Of a stretch of DNA of 64,000 nucleotides, positions 7,214 to 16,124 are shown in pieces. The first letter of the stretch is position 1, and every line of letters starts with the position of its first letter. The DNA lies in the NCBI RefSeq assembly GCF_021653975.1, contig NZ_JAJKFK010000005.1, positions 371,696-435,695 of the forward strand, given 5' to 3'. The stretch comes from Amycolatopsis sp. GM8 (GTDB lineage Bacteria; Actinomycetota; Actinomycetes; Mycobacteriales; Pseudonocardiaceae). The position numbers were made by a program, and so were the translations under genes. The notes under the pieces were generated by a model. The model saw only the letters and a program-made list of their open reading frames with translations. It was not told the DNA's origin and made no database searches.

Positions 7214-9382
7214 TCAGGACTTCTCCAGATACTCGGCCCGGGCGTCGTCGACCACCGAGGCCACCAGCTGCGCCAGGCCCGGATGACCGGTCAGGCCGGG
7301 ATCGCCGGCCACGATCTCCTGCGCCCGCAGCCGCGCCTCGGCGATCGTCTCCTCGTCCTGCAGCAGGGACAGCAGCTTCAAGCTCGATCGCGTGCCGGAC
7401 TGGGCGGCGCCGAGGATGTCGCCCTCGCGGCGCAGTTCGAGGTCCAAACGCGACAGCTCGAAACCGTCCGTTGTGGACTCGACAGCCGCGAGCCGCTCCC
7501 GGGTGGACGTGCCGTCGATCGCCTCGGTGACCAGCAGGCACAGGCCCGCCACGGAACCCCGGCCGACGCGGCCACGCAGCTGGTGCAGCTGGCTCACCCC
7601 GAACCGGTCCGCGTCCATGATCACCATCGCGGTGGCGTTCGGCACGTTCACGCCGACCTCGATCACGGTCGTCGCGACGAGCACGTCGAGCTTCCCGGCG
7701 GCGAAGGCCCGCATCACGGCATCCTTGTCGTCCGCGGGCAGCCGCCCGTGCAGGATTCCCAGGCGCAGCCCGGAAAGCGGCCCGGCCGCCAGCTCCTCGG
7801 CCACGTCCAGCACCGCCAGCGGGGGCCGCTTGTCGCCGTTCTTGTCCGACGGCGGTTCGTCGCCGATGCGCGGGCACACGATGTACGCCTGGTGCCCCTT
7901 CTCGACCTCTTCGCGCACCCGCTGCCACACCCTGTCCAGCCACGCGGGCTTCTCCGCGACCGGCACGACCGTGGTCGAGATCGGCGAGCGGCCGACCGGC
8001 ATCACCCGCAGCGCGGACGTTTCCAGATCGCCGTACACCGTCATCGCGACCGTGCGCGGGATCGGCGTCGCGGTCATCACCAGCACGTGCGGGCTCGTGC
8101 CGTCCGCGCCCCGGGTGCGCAGCGCGTCCCGCTGCTCAACCCCGAACCGGTGCTGCTCGTCCACGACGACGAAGCCGAGATCCGCGAACGACACCGTGTC
8201 CTGGATCAACGCGTGGGTGCCGACCACGATGCCCGCGGCCCCGCTTGCCGCGTCGAGCAGCGCCTGCTTGCGTTCCTTCGCCGACATCGAACCCGTCAGC
8301 AACGTCACTTTCGTCGCGTCGTCGGCCGCACCCAGTTCCCCGGCCTGGCCCAGCTCGCCCAGCATCTCGCGGAGCGAACGCGCGTGCTGCGAAGCGAGCA
8401 CCTCGGTGGGCGCGAGCATCGCGGCCTGGCGCCCGGCGTCGACCACCTGGAGCATCGCGCGCAGCGCCACGACCGTCTTGCCACTGCCGACCTCGCCCTG
8501 CAGCAGCCGGTTCATCGGGTGCTCGCCGGACAGGTCGGCCGCGATCTGGTCGCCGACCTCGCGCTGCCCGCTGGTCAGGTCGAACGGCAGGCGCTTGTCG
8601 AAGGACTCGAGGATGCCGCCGGGCTTGGCCGGGCACGCGGGCGCGGGCCGCGAAACCGCGGATTGCCGGCGCTGCGCGAAGATCAGCTGGATCGCCATCG
8701 CCTCGTCCCACTTGAGACGCTCGCGTGCGGCCTCCAGCGCGCCCTGGTCCTGCGGGCGGTGGATGCCGTGCAGGGCGTCGAACAGCTCGACGAACCCGTA
8801 GCGCTGCAACAACTCCTGCGGCATCGGGTCGTCCTCGCGCTCCAGGGTGTCGAGCACCTGGCGCACGCAGCGCGCGATCGACCACGACGGCATGCCGGAA
8901 GCCGCCGGGTAGACCGGGATGATCGCGCCGAGGAAATCGTCCAGCGTAGAGCCATCTGCGGAGTCGCCCGTTGTATCCAGCATCTGGTACTCGGGGTTCG
9001 CGAGCTGCAGCTTGTTGCGGAACGCGGTGACCTTGCCGGCGAACAGGCCGGTCTTGCCCAGCTGCAGTTCGCGCTCCCGCTGGTGGGCGTTGCCGAAGAA
9101 CGCGCATTCCAGCCGGCGCTGCCCGTCGGTGATGGTCATCTCCACGATCCAGCCCGGTTTGTTGCGCATCCGGCGCTTGTTGACCTTCTCGATCCGGGCC
9201 ATCACGGTCGCGTGCTCACCGATCTCCAGCCCCGCGATGTTGGTCAGCTCGCCGCGTTCGGCGTAGCGGCGCGGGTAGTGACGCAGCAGGTCGGCCACGG
9301 TGTGGATGTCGAGCGCCTCGCCCAGCGCGGTGGCGGTCTTGGCGCCCAGCAACGAGGTCAGCTTGTCGCTCAGGACTGTCAT
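7214..9382 (-). CDS. recG: ATP-dependent DNA helicase RecG
   Basis: 722 residues from the ATG at 9382 (MTVLSDKLTSLLGAKTATAL). RecG remodels stalled replication forks and branch-migrates Holliday junctions. The N-terminal wedge/OB region (LLRHYPRRYAERGELTNIAG) is followed by superfamily 2 helicase motifs: Walker A LLQGEVGSGKTVVALRAM, motif II VVDEQHRFGVEQRDAL, motif III VMTATPIPRTVAM, and the C-terminal QLHQLRGRVGRGS motif VI. A longer open frame upstream was not used because it runs through the neighbouring gene. The DAK2-domain gene stops 2 bp before the RecG start, so the two are very likely one operon, as in many Gram-positive bacteria. Confidence 0.96.
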   Translation of the reverse strand: MTVLSDKLTSLLGAKTATALGEALDIHTVADLLRHYPRRYAERGELTNIAGLEIGEHATVMARIEKVNKRRMRNKPGWIVEMTITDGQRRLECAFFGNAHQRERELQLGKTGLFAGKVTAFRNKLQLANPEYQMLDTTGDSADGSTLDDFLGAIIPVYPAASGMPSWSIARCVRQVLDTLEREDDPMPQELLQRYGFVELFDALHGIHRPQDQGALEAARERLKWDEAMAIQLIFAQRRQSAVSRPAPACPAKPGGILESFDKRLPFDLTSGQREVGDQIAADLSGEHPMNRLLQGEVGSGKTVVALRAMLQVVDAGRQAAMLAPTEVLASQHARSLREMLGELGQAGELGAADDATKVTLLTGSMSAKERKQALLDAASGAAGIVVGTHALIQDTVSFADLGFVVVDEQHRFGVEQRDALRTRGADGTSPHVLVMTATPIPRTVAMTVYGDLETSALRVMPVGRSPISTTVVPVAEKPAWLDRVWQRVREEVEKGHQAYIVCPRIGDEPPSDKNGDKRPPLAVLDVAEELAAGPLSGLRLGILHGRLPADDKDAVMRAFAAGKLDVLVATTVIEVGVNVPNATAMVIMDADRFGVSQLHQLRGRVGRGSVAGLCLLVTEAIDGTSTRERLAAVESTTDGFELSRLDLELRREGDILGAAQSGTRSSLKLLSLLQDEETIAEARLRAQEIVAGDPGLTGHPGLAQLVASVVDDARAEYLEKS

Positions 9383-9384
9383 CT

Positions 9385-10959
9385 CTACTCCACGCCGATC
9401 AGCAGCACGGCCTCGGTCTGGCCACCCGGGTAGCTCACGAACTCGACCTCCGGCCGCTCCTCGCGCAGCCGGTCGGCCAGCTCCCCGCCGAGCCCCTCGG
9501 GCGCCGCGGCCCCGGTCAGCACGGTGACCAGCTCGCCGCCGACGGCCAGCATGCGGTGCAGCACGGTCATCGCGGCGGCCACCAGGTTCTCGTCCGACAA
9601 CGACTCCACGAGCACGACCTCGCCGTCGACGAACCCGATGAGATCGCCGGCGTGGGCCAGCCCCACCCAGGTTATCGACTCCTCGCCGGCGACCACGAGC
9701 TCGCCACGCCGGGTGGCCGCGGCGGCTTCGGCCATCGCCACGACGTCGTCGTTCACGCGGCGCGCCGGGTCGTGCACGGCGAGCGCGGCGAGCACCTGGA
9801 CCGGCGAGGCGCACGGGATGACGACCACCTCGCGGTCGCCGATCATCACGTGCCCCGCGGTGTCGTCGGCGGCTTCGGTCAGCTGCGGGTCCCCGGCCAG
9901 GATGGTGATATGGGCGACGGCACGGTCGGTGACCAGGCCGAGCATCTCCTCCACGCTGGGCTTCGTGCCCTGCGGCACGGCCAGCACCGCGACGCCCTCC
10001 TCGTGCAGCAGGTCCGCGATGTCGTCGCCACGGACGAGCGCGACGACCGTGCGGTCCGGACCGGCCGGTGGTTCAAGCGGGGTGGGCGTGATCAGCGGTT
10101 CGACCCGGATCCGGTGGGGGCGGCCGAGGTCGAGCCCCGCTTCGATCGCGGCGCCGATGTCGGCGCAGTGCACATGGACCGCGTACGAGCCGCTGCCGTC
10201 GCCCGCCACCGTGACGCTGTCGCCCAGCTCGCTCAGCACCCGGCGGAAGCGGGGCAGGTCCCGTTCGGTGACGTCCTCCAGCAGATACATGACCTCCCAC
10301 GCGTACGGCGGGACGGTCGTGGCGACCTGGGTGCCGGCTTCGCAGGAGTGCACCGGCTCGGTCGATGTGCCGGTGACGACCCCGGCGAGCGCGTCGAGCA
10401 CCGCGACGAGCCCCCGCGCGCCGGCGTCGACGACCCCGGCGCTGGCCAGGACGGGCAGTTGCTGGGGTGTCTGTTCGAGCGCGGCCGAGGCGGCCTTCGC
10501 GGCCGCCGTCACGACGTCCCGCAGGGACTCGCCCGTCGCGGCCGTCGCGGCGGCGTGCAACACGGTCAGCATCGTGCCCGCGACCGGCCGCGCGACGGAC
10601 TCGGTCGCGACGCGGTCGGCGTGTGCGAGTGCCTTGACCAGGTCCGTTCCGGTGAGTTCCGGGGTGCTGGCGGACTCGGCCAGGCCGCGGAGAACCTGCG
10701 AGAGAATGACGCCGGAATTGCCGCGCGCGCTGCGCACCGCGCCCTTGGCGAGCAGGCCGAGGGCCTGGCCCGCGCCGGTCAGCTCCCCACCGGCGAGCGC
10801 GTCGCGGGCGCCGGTCATGGTGTGCAAGAGATTGGAGCCGGTGTCGGAATCGGCGACCGGGTACACGTTGATGCCGTTGATCGCGGGGCGGAGCACCTCC
10901 AGGCTGTGCACGCACGCCGACGCCCAGGCCACGATCGCAGCCTCGTCCAACGCGCGCAC
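9385..10959 (-). CDS. DAK2 domain / DegV-like protein (YloV/FakA family)
   Basis: 524 residues from the GTG at 10959, preceded by GGTCGAGGAG as ribosome site. The N-terminal DhaL (DAK2) domain carries INVYPVADSDTGSNLLHTM, the Mg-ATP binding aspartate motif of DhaL and of the fatty-acid kinase FakA. The rest resembles the YloV C-terminal region, including AWEVMYLLEDVTERDLPRFR. FakA phosphorylates fatty acids held by FakB (DegV) proteins; whether this actinobacterial member does so is unproven. The pairing with recG (2 bp apart) is conserved across Gram-positives, and the rpmB gene diverging from it is also a common neighbour. Confidence 0.85.
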   Translation of the reverse strand: MRALDEAAIVAWASACVHSLEVLRPAINGINVYPVADSDTGSNLLHTMTGARDALAGGELTGAGQALGLLAKGAVRSARGNSGVILSQVLRGLAESASTPELTGTDLVKALAHADRVATESVARPVAGTMLTVLHAAATAATGESLRDVVTAAAKAASAALEQTPQQLPVLASAGVVDAGARGLVAVLDALAGVVTGTSTEPVHSCEAGTQVATTVPPYAWEVMYLLEDVTERDLPRFRRVLSELGDSVTVAGDGSGSYAVHVHCADIGAAIEAGLDLGRPHRIRVEPLITPTPLEPPAGPDRTVVALVRGDDIADLLHEEGVAVLAVPQGTKPSVEEMLGLVTDRAVAHITILAGDPQLTEAADDTAGHVMIGDREVVVIPCASPVQVLAALAVHDPARRVNDDVVAMAEAAAATRRGELVVAGEESITWVGLAHAGDLIGFVDGEVVLVESLSDENLVAAAMTVLHRMLAVGGELVTVLTGAAAPEGLGGELADRLREERPEVEFVSYPGGQTEAVLLIGVE

Positions 10960-11096
10960 TCCTCGACCTCCTCGCCCGGCTTCGTGGCAGCGTATCGACC
11001 CGGGCGCGGGTGGCGCGCACACAGTCGTTACTATGGACAAGTTGCCCGGCCCCGCTGGGCGTTGTTTGTCTTCCCTGATTGTCAAAGGAGTTCGAC

Positions 11097-11288
11097 GTGG
11101 CTGCCGTGTGCGACGTCTGTGGCAAGGGACCGGGCTTCGGCAAGTCGGTCTCGCACTCCCACCGGCGTACCAACCGCCGCTGGAACCCGAACATCCAGAC
11201 CGTGCATGCCAAGGTCGGTGTCTCCCAGCGCAAGCGCCTGAACGTGTGCACCTCGTGCCTCAAGGCCGGCAAGGTCGTTCGGGGCTGA
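11097..11288 (+). CDS. rpmB: 50S ribosomal protein L28 (bL28)
   Basis: 63 residues from the GTG at 11097, with AAAGGAG at 11084-11090 as ribosome site. The sequence starts [20 protein letters not shown] and has the L28 core [14 protein letters not shown]. Two CxxC pairs (CDVC near the N-terminus and CTSC near the C-terminus) make this the zinc-binding (C+) form, as opposed to the zinc-free paralogue found in some zinc-regulated operons. It is a component of the large ribosomal subunit. It diverges from the DAK2-recG operon and is followed by a strong terminator. Confidence 0.97.
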   Translation: MAAVCDVCGKGPGFGKSVSHSHRRTNRRWNPNIQTVHAKVGVSQRKRLNVCTSCLKAGKVVRG

Positions 11289-11302
11289 GTGCTTCAGCTT
11301 CC

Positions 11303-11336
11303 AGGCCCGGGCCGACGTGAAGTCGCCCGGGCCTTT
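11303..11336 (+). terminator. Terminator of rpmB
   Basis: AGGCCCGGGC (11303-11312) pairs with GCCCGGGCCTTTT (11324-11336), ending in a T run. It is a classical intrinsic terminator between rpmB and the convergent alcohol dehydrogenase gene. Confidence 0.85.
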
Positions 11337-11354
11337 TGCCGTGTCCAAGAAGCG

Positions 11355-12344
11355 TCACATCTGCAGAACGGCCCGGTAGCGGGCCTTGCCCTGACGCACA
11401 TGCTCCAGCGCTTCGTCCAGGCGGTCGGCCTGGAACACCTCGGTCGCCGGGCGGATCCCGTGGCGCGCGGCGAAGTCGAGCATCTGCCTGGTCTCGTCAG
11501 GTGAACCGGTGAGACCCCCGGCGAGTTTCTTTTCGCCCGTCAGAATGCTCAGCGGATGCAAGGCGACGCCGCCTTCCGGAACACCGACCACGCACAGGGT
11601 GCCCTGAGGGCGCAGCGTGGCGAAGTAGGCGTCCCAGGGCAGCGCACCGGGTGCCGTGGACAGCACGAAGTCGAACGAACCCGACAGGCCGTCGAGCCCG
11701 TCACCGGACGCGACATGCGCGTGCGCGCCGAAGCGCCGGGCGTCGCCAGCCTTGTCCGCCGTCCTGGAGATCGCGGTGACGTGGCAGCCCCACTTGGCCA
11801 GGAACTGGATCGCCAGGTGGCCCAGACCGCCGATCCCGACCACCGCGACGTGGTCGGTTGGCCGAACCTCGTGGCGCACGATGGCCGAGAACACCGTCGC
11901 GCCCGCGCACAGCAGGGGCCCGGCCTCCTCGGACGCGATGGTGTCCGGCAGCACGGCCACGTGCCGCCAGTCGCTCGCCCGCAGCCGCGTGGCGAACCCG
12001 CCGCCTTCGCCACGGAAGACGGTCGCGTCGCCGTTGGGGCACAGGTGCTGCCGCCCGGTCAGGCACCACTCGCACGCGAAGCAGGAGCCGGCGTGCGCGC
12101 CGATGCCCACGCGCTGCCCCACAGCCAGTGCCGACCGGTCGACCGCGTCGCCTATCGCCACGATCAGCCCGACGGCTTCGTGCCCGGCGACCAGCGGGAA
12201 CCGTGTGATGCCGTGAGCGTCGTCGATCAGCTTCACATCGGTGTCGCAGATGCCACAGTGAGTCACCTCGATGTCCACTTCCAGCGGGCCCAGCGGGGCC
12301 GGTTCGTAGTGGCGCAACCGCACGGGTCCGCCTGCCCGCTCCAC
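11355..12344 (-). CDS. Zinc-dependent alcohol dehydrogenase (cinnamyl-alcohol dehydrogenase-like); 5' end abnormal
   Basis: 329 residues from a GTG at 12344. MDR-superfamily alcohol dehydrogenase: first catalytic zinc ligand in THCGICDTD, GHE motif in FPLVAGHEAVG, four-cysteine structural zinc loop (CFACEWCLTGRQHLC), and the Rossmann motif VVGIGGLGHLAIQFLAKWG. Such enzymes interconvert aldehydes and alcohols with NAD(P)H. Homologues usually start a few residues before the in-frame HAYAVERAGG segment, but no ATG, GTG or TTG precedes it. The first usable GTG is the V of VERAGG, already in the conserved region and overlapping the opposite TetR reading frame. The 5' end may have been trimmed by a deletion; activity is uncertain. 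Confidence 0.85.
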   Translation of the reverse strand: MERAGGPVRLRHYEPAPLGPLEVDIEVTHCGICDTDVKLIDDAHGITRFPLVAGHEAVGLIVAIGDAVDRSALAVGQRVGIGAHAGSCFACEWCLTGRQHLCPNGDATVFRGEGGGFATRLRASDWRHVAVLPDTIASEEAGPLLCAGATVFSAIVRHEVRPTDHVAVVGIGGLGHLAIQFLAKWGCHVTAISRTADKAGDARRFGAHAHVASGDGLDGLSGSFDFVLSTAPGALPWDAYFATLRPQGTLCVVGVPEGGVALHPLSILTGEKKLAGGLTGSPDETRQMLDFAARHGIRPATEVFQADRLDEALEHVRQGKARYRAVLQM

Positions 12345-12892
12345 CGCGTACGCGTGAAACCCGCCGACGTCTGCTCGAAGCCGCCACGGAGGACTTCGCC
12401 GCGCATGGCATCGCGGGCGCCCGCGTCGACCGCATCGCCGCGGCGGCGGGCGTCAACAAGGCCAGGCTGTACGCGTACTTCGGCGACAAGGACGGCCTCT
12501 TCGACGCGGTCTTCCGCACGCACTCGCGCGCCGTCGTCGACTCGGTGCCGCTCACTGCCGACGACCTCGGCGGTTACGCGGCCGGGCTCTACCGGGCCGC
12601 GCTGGCGTACCCCGAGCTCGTCAGGCTAACCGCGTGGGCACGGCTGGAAGGGGTGGCGACTCCGGCCGGCGCCCCTGGGCGGGACGACAAACTGGAGGCC
12701 ATCGCCGAAGCCCAGCGCGCTGGACTGGTCACCTCGTCGGCACGAGCGGACGACGTGCTCGCGCTGGTCACGTCCATGGCGCTGACCTGGTCGGACCTCG
12801 GCGGCGCCGGCACGGAGAACACCCCGGCCGCCGAGCACGACCGCCGCGAGCAGACCCTCGCCGAGGCGGTCCGCCGCGCCTTCCACTGCTGA
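12332..12892 (+). CDS. TetR family regulator without a recognisable start codon
   Basis: The frame reads RTRETRRRLLEAATEDF, then GIAGARVDRIAAAAGVNKAR and LYAYFGDKDGLFDAVF, a textbook TetR DNA-binding domain. A helical C-terminal domain with YPELVRLTAWARLEGVATPA follows and it stops at 12892. The upstream in-frame stop is at 12206-12208. Between that stop and the conserved region there is no ATG, GTG or TTG; the only weak candidate is a CTG at 12332, which I used as the nominal start. Conserved coding for the opposing dehydrogenase occupies the same bases. Either a rare start, a frameshift, or loss of the divergent promoter region explains this. The gene may be non-functional. Confidence 0.65.
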   Translation: MPAPPRTRETRRRLLEAATEDFAAHGIAGARVDRIAAAAGVNKARLYAYFGDKDGLFDAVFRTHSRAVVDSVPLTADDLGGYAAGLYRAALAYPELVRLTAWARLEGVATPAGAPGRDDKLEAIAEAQRAGLVTSSARADDVLALVTSMALTWSDLGGAGTENTPAAEHDRREQTLAEAVRRAFHC

Positions 12893-12941
12893 ACCGCGGT
12901 CCCGGAGCCTGCCCGTCCGGCGATGACATCCTTTGTCTTTC

Positions 12942-12976
12942 CCCTCGCTTCGCGAGGGCGTCGCGCGGAGCGCGAC
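12942..12976 (+). repeat. Two small hairpins beside the family 2 element
   Basis: CCCTCG...CGAGGG (12942-12958) and GTCGCGC-GGA-GCGCGAC (12960-12976) form adjacent small stems. The second has the same GCGC-GGA-GCGC design as two hairpins at 49445-49486, which also sit next to a family 2 element. They follow the end of the TetR gene. Confidence 0.6.
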
Positions 12977-12991
12977 GTGACGGGCACCGGG

Positions 12992-13162
12992 CCCACCCCG
13001 ATCGCTGATCGTCTAACGGTTGGCAGGTCGTGTAAAGGGCGCCTTCGGCGTCGCTATCGCGATGACCGCTGGCGCGGTCACCCTTGACACGACGTGCCAA
13101 CCGCTAGGGCGGCTTTCTATCGGGGTTGGGGTAGGTGTGGATGGGCTGCTTTGGTGGTTGCG
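12992..13162 (-). repeat. Family 2 palindromic interspersed element, copy 1 (reverse orientation)
   Basis: 171 bp matching, as reverse complement, 49260-49430 over its whole length with few differences. Inside is a palindrome: CGGTTGGCAGGTCG at one end pairs with the CGACGTGCCAACCG segment near 13090-13102, enclosing GC-rich sub-hairpins. It occupies most of the 346-bp convergent gap between the TetR gene and ung. No coding sense was found in the remaining 13163-13238. Confidence 0.85.
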
Positions 13163-13238
13163 TGTATTGCCGAGTGTTTGAGGGTGGTCGTCAATTTTCC
13201 ATCGGCTGGCCGCTGATTTGTGCGATGAGGTCGAACGC

Positions 13239-13916
13239 TTACGGCAGCTTCCAGTCGATGGGCTCCGCGCCCTGCTTGACCAGCAGGTCGTTCGCGCGGC
13301 TGAACGGGCGTGAACCGAAGAAGCCGTTGTGGGCGGACATCGGACTCGGGTGCACCGACTCGACCGAAGGCAGTCCCCGGAGCAGCGGCTTCAGGCTGCG
13401 GGCGTTCGAGCCCCACAGGATCGCGACCAGCGGGCCACCGCGGTCGGCAAGCGCCTTGATCGCCTGCTCGGTGATCTCCTCCCAGCCCTTGCCCTTGTGC
13501 GAGTTCGGCGAGCCGGGACGCACGGTCAGCGCCCTGTTCAACAGCAACACGCCCTGCTCGGTCCACGGGGTGAGGTCCCCATTGGACGGTTCGGGCAGCC
13601 CGAGATCGTCACGATATTCCTGGAAAATGTTGATCAGGCTCTTCGGCAGCGGCCGGACGTCCGGCGCCACCGCGAAGCACAGGCCGATCGCGTGCCCCGG
13701 CGTCGGGTACGGGTCCTGGCCCACGATGAGCACCCGCACGTCCGCGAACGGCTGCTTGAACGCGCGCAACACGTTCTCCCCCGACGGCAGGTACCGCCGC
13801 CCCGCCGCGATCTCGGCGCGCAGGAAATCGCCCATCGCCGTGATCCGGTCGGCGACCGGCTCCAGCGCCTGCGCCCAGCCTGCTTCCATCACGTCGGACA
13901 ACGGTTTCGCATTCAC
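13239..13916 (-). CDS. ung: Uracil-DNA glycosylase, family 1
   Basis: 225 residues. It removes uracil from DNA as the first step of base excision repair. The water-activating motif is [20 protein letters not shown] (GQDPYH variant with T after P-Y-P), and the DNA-intercalating loop is [20 protein letters not shown]. Length and termini fit family 1 UDG. The start ([14 protein letters not shown]) overlaps the stop of the gamma carbonic anhydrase gene by 4 bp (ATGA), so the two are translationally coupled. Confidence 0.95.
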   Translation of the reverse strand: MNAKPLSDVMEAGWAQALEPVADRITAMGDFLRAEIAAGRRYLPSGENVLRAFKQPFADVRVLIVGQDPYPTPGHAIGLCFAVAPDVRPLPKSLINIFQEYRDDLGLPEPSNGDLTPWTEQGVLLLNRALTVRPGSPNSHKGKGWEEITEQAIKALADRGGPLVAILWGSNARSLKPLLRGLPSVESVHPSPMSAHNGFFGSRPFSRANDLLVKQGAEPIDWKLP

Positions 13917-14476
13917 GGTCGCCGAGAGTAGCCGTCATCGTCCAGGCGGCGAAGCTCGGCACGGTACAACTTGGCGCGCTCCACGTACTTCTCGACCACC
14001 TGCTGAATCGCGTCCGGCCCGAAGGACGTGTTCGGCCGCGTCTTCGCCGGGACGCCCAGCGCGATGTGCCCCGACGGCACGTGGGACCGGTACGACAGCA
14101 CCGCGCCCGCACCCACCATCCCGCCGTCCTCGATGACGGTGCCGTTCAGGACGACCGAACCGGACGCGATGAGACAACCCGTGCCGATGTTCGCGCCTTC
14201 GACGTGCACCGCGTGGCCGATTGCGGACGACGGGCCCAGGATCGTCGGGTCCTCGCTGGTGCAGTGCAGGACACAGCCGTCCTGGATGTTCGACCGCTCC
14301 CCCAGTTCGATGTACCCGTTGTCGCCGCGCAGCACGGTCTGCGGCCACACCGACGCGTACGCCGCGATCCGCACGTCACCGATCACCGTCGCGTCGGGGT
14401 GCACATAGGCTTCCGGATGAATCTGCGGCACGCGGTCACCGAGCGCGTAAATCGCCACCTGGGCTCCAATCACCAT
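13913..14476 (-). CDS. Gamma carbonic anhydrase family protein
   Basis: 187 residues forming a left-handed beta-helix of hexapeptide repeats ([20 protein letters not shown], then [20 protein letters not shown]). Zinc ligands: His71 (GCVLHC) and His88 (AIGHAV) are present. The position of the third ligand, expected five residues after the second, is Glu93, although His91 is close. Gamma-class enzymes hydrate CO2, but many members have other or unknown activities. The C-terminal extension is normal for actinobacterial members. It is coupled to ung by a 4-bp overlap; a functional link between the two is not known. Confidence 0.88.
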   Translation of the reverse strand: MVIGAQVAIYALGDRVPQIHPEAYVHPDATVIGDVRIAAYASVWPQTVLRGDNGYIELGERSNIQDGCVLHCTSEDPTILGPSSAIGHAVHVEGANIGTGCLIASGSVVLNGTVIEDGGMVGAGAVLSYRSHVPSGHIALGVPAKTRPNTSFGPDAIQQVVEKYVERAKLYRAELRRLDDDGYSRRP

Positions 14477-14558
14477 GAAACTCGCTGCGTCTGCGATTGG
14501 ATCACGGGCACGCCCGGCCGGATAGCCCTCGCCGCCGTGACGTTCGCGGCGGCCCGAT

Positions 14559-15059
14559 TCACGCGAGTGCGGCGAGGTCCTTGCCGAAGAACCGGCTCAA
14601 CGTCTCCCCGGCGTAGTAGCCGAAGCCGGGGATCTCCGCGTACCCGGACGACTCGTACAACGCGATCGCCTCTGGCTGCTTCAGGCCGGTCTCCAGCACC
14701 ACCCGGCGGTGTCCCGCGTCGCGCGCCGTCCGTTCCAGCTCGCCCAGCATGGCCCGGGCGAAACCCTTGCCCCGCGCGGACTCCGCGACGTACATGCGCT
14801 TGATCTCGGCATCCCCGGGCCGCGGCTTGTCGCGTGCTCGCCAGCCGCCACAGGCGACCGGCGCGTCCTCGGCGTACCCGACGAGGAAAAGTCCTTGCGG
14901 CAGCGCGAATTCCGCCGGATCGGTCGGGGTCGCGTCCGGGCCGCCGTAGCGGATCACGTACTCCTGCTGGACGGACTCGATCAGTTTGACCGCGTCGGGA
15001 TGGTCGAACGGTGTCACGCGCAGGTCCACACCGGGTGCGATCAACGCCAATGCTCCCAA
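14559..15059 (-). CDS. GNAT family N-acetyltransferase
   Basis: 166 residues from a TTG at 15059; a GTG at 15029 is an equally plausible start. The acetyl-CoA binding motif A is IKRMYVAESARGKGFARAML (RGKGFA), followed by VVLETGLKQPEAIALYESSG, the usual motif B region. The family transfers acetyl from acetyl-CoA to an amine of a small molecule or protein; the substrate cannot be named. The 5' end overlaps the 3' end of thiL, so it is probably expressed from the thiL promoter. Confidence 0.85.
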   Translation of the reverse strand: MGALALIAPGVDLRVTPFDHPDAVKLIESVQQEYVIRYGGPDATPTDPAEFALPQGLFLVGYAEDAPVACGGWRARDKPRPGDAEIKRMYVAESARGKGFARAMLGELERTARDAGHRRVVLETGLKQPEAIALYESSGYAEIPGFGYYAGETLSRFFGKDLAALA

Positions 15060-16021
15060 CCCGGTTCTTCGACGTACGGCTTGCCGTCGACGGTCACGCC
15101 GGAGTCCGGCATGGTGACCGCCCCGATGCGGCGCCAGCCCTCGGGCAGTTCGGCGAACGGGGGGAAGGTGGCCGCGAGCGCGTGGTCCTCGCCGCCGGTC
15201 AGCACCCAGCTCAGCGGGTCGGCGCCGAGCGCCGTGCCGACCTCGACGAGCCGGCGGTTCACGTCGAGCCGGTCGACGCGGATGTCGATGCCGACCTCCG
15301 ACTGTTCCGCGATGTGCCCGAGGTCGGCGAGCAGCCCGTCGGAGATGTCGATCATCGCGGTCGCCCCGGCCTCGGCGGCCGCGGGACCGGCGGCGTACAC
15401 CGGTTCCGGGTAGCGCTGCGCGTTGGCGACGGTGACCGGCGAGCGGAAGCCGCGGTGCAGCACGGCGAGCCCGGCGGCCGCCCAGCCGAGCCGGCCCGAC
15501 ACGGCGACGATGTCCCCGGGGCGCGCGCCCGACCTCGTGACCGGCTGCCGTCCACGCAGATCACCCAGTGCGGTGATGCTCAGCACCAGCTGATCGGCTT
15601 GCACGACGTCACCGCCGACGACTCCCGCGCCCGCGGCGGACGCCTCGGCCCACATCCCGTCGGTGATACCTTTCACCAGGTCAGCGGTGGTTTCGGCGGG
15701 GCAGGCGAGGCCGACGAGGACGGCGGTGGGGACCGCGCCCATGGCCGCGATGTCGGCGAGGTTCACCGCGACGGCCTTGCGCCCGATCTGGTCCGGAGTG
15801 GACCAGTCGAGCCGGAAGTGCACACCCTGCACCAGGACGTCGGTGCTCGCCACGACCCGCCCGTCTCCCGCGGCGACGACCGCCGCGTCGTCCCCGGGGC
15901 CGAGCAGAGTGGTCTCGGGCTGTCTTCGGTTCTCCGTCACAGCACGGATGAGGCCGAACTCACCCAGTTCGGCTACCGAGCCGCTCTTCGGCACGTTCTG
16001 TGACGACACTTGCCGCTCCAT
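15041..16021 (-). CDS. thiL: Thiamine-monophosphate kinase
   Basis: 326 residues. ThiL phosphorylates thiamine monophosphate to thiamine pyrophosphate, the last step of the cofactor pathway. The N-terminal acidic metal/ATP motif LLGPGDDAAVVAAGDGRVV and STDVLVQGVHFRLDW are present, followed by KAVAVNLADIAAMGAVPTAV and GGDVVQADQLVLSITALG. The C-terminal region has MIDISDGLLADLGHIAEQS and VLTGGEDHALAATFP. The start follows GAGGG by a few bases. It diverges from the RAM-domain gene; the order thiL-Lrp/RAM-DUF3515-ddl is common in actinobacteria. Confidence 0.95.
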   Translation of the reverse strand: MERQVSSQNVPKSGSVAELGEFGLIRAVTENRRQPETTLLGPGDDAAVVAAGDGRVVASTDVLVQGVHFRLDWSTPDQIGRKAVAVNLADIAAMGAVPTAVLVGLACPAETTADLVKGITDGMWAEASAAGAGVVGGDVVQADQLVLSITALGDLRGRQPVTRSGARPGDIVAVSGRLGWAAAGLAVLHRGFRSPVTVANAQRYPEPVYAAGPAAAEAGATAMIDISDGLLADLGHIAEQSEVGIDIRVDRLDVNRRLVEVGTALGADPLSWVLTGGEDHALAATFPPFAELPEGWRRIGAVTMPDSGVTVDGKPYVEEPGWEHWR

Positions 16022-16066
16022 CCCTCGTAAGCCGGAACATCGGATGACCTATCGTCTCCCCATTGA

Positions 16067-16091
16067 GGTAGGTTCTTTCCACGTTCCTACC
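16067..16091. promoter_or_regulatory. Inverted repeat in the thiL / RAM-domain gene divergent spacer
   Basis: GGTAGG (16067-16072) and CCTACC (16086-16091) form an inverted repeat with a 13-nt spacer, midway between the divergent starts at 16021 and 16125. It could be an operator for either gene; the binder is unknown. Confidence 0.3.
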
Positions 16092-16124
16092 CTGAGTTCG
16101 ACGAAGAAGACGAAGGGGCGCGCC

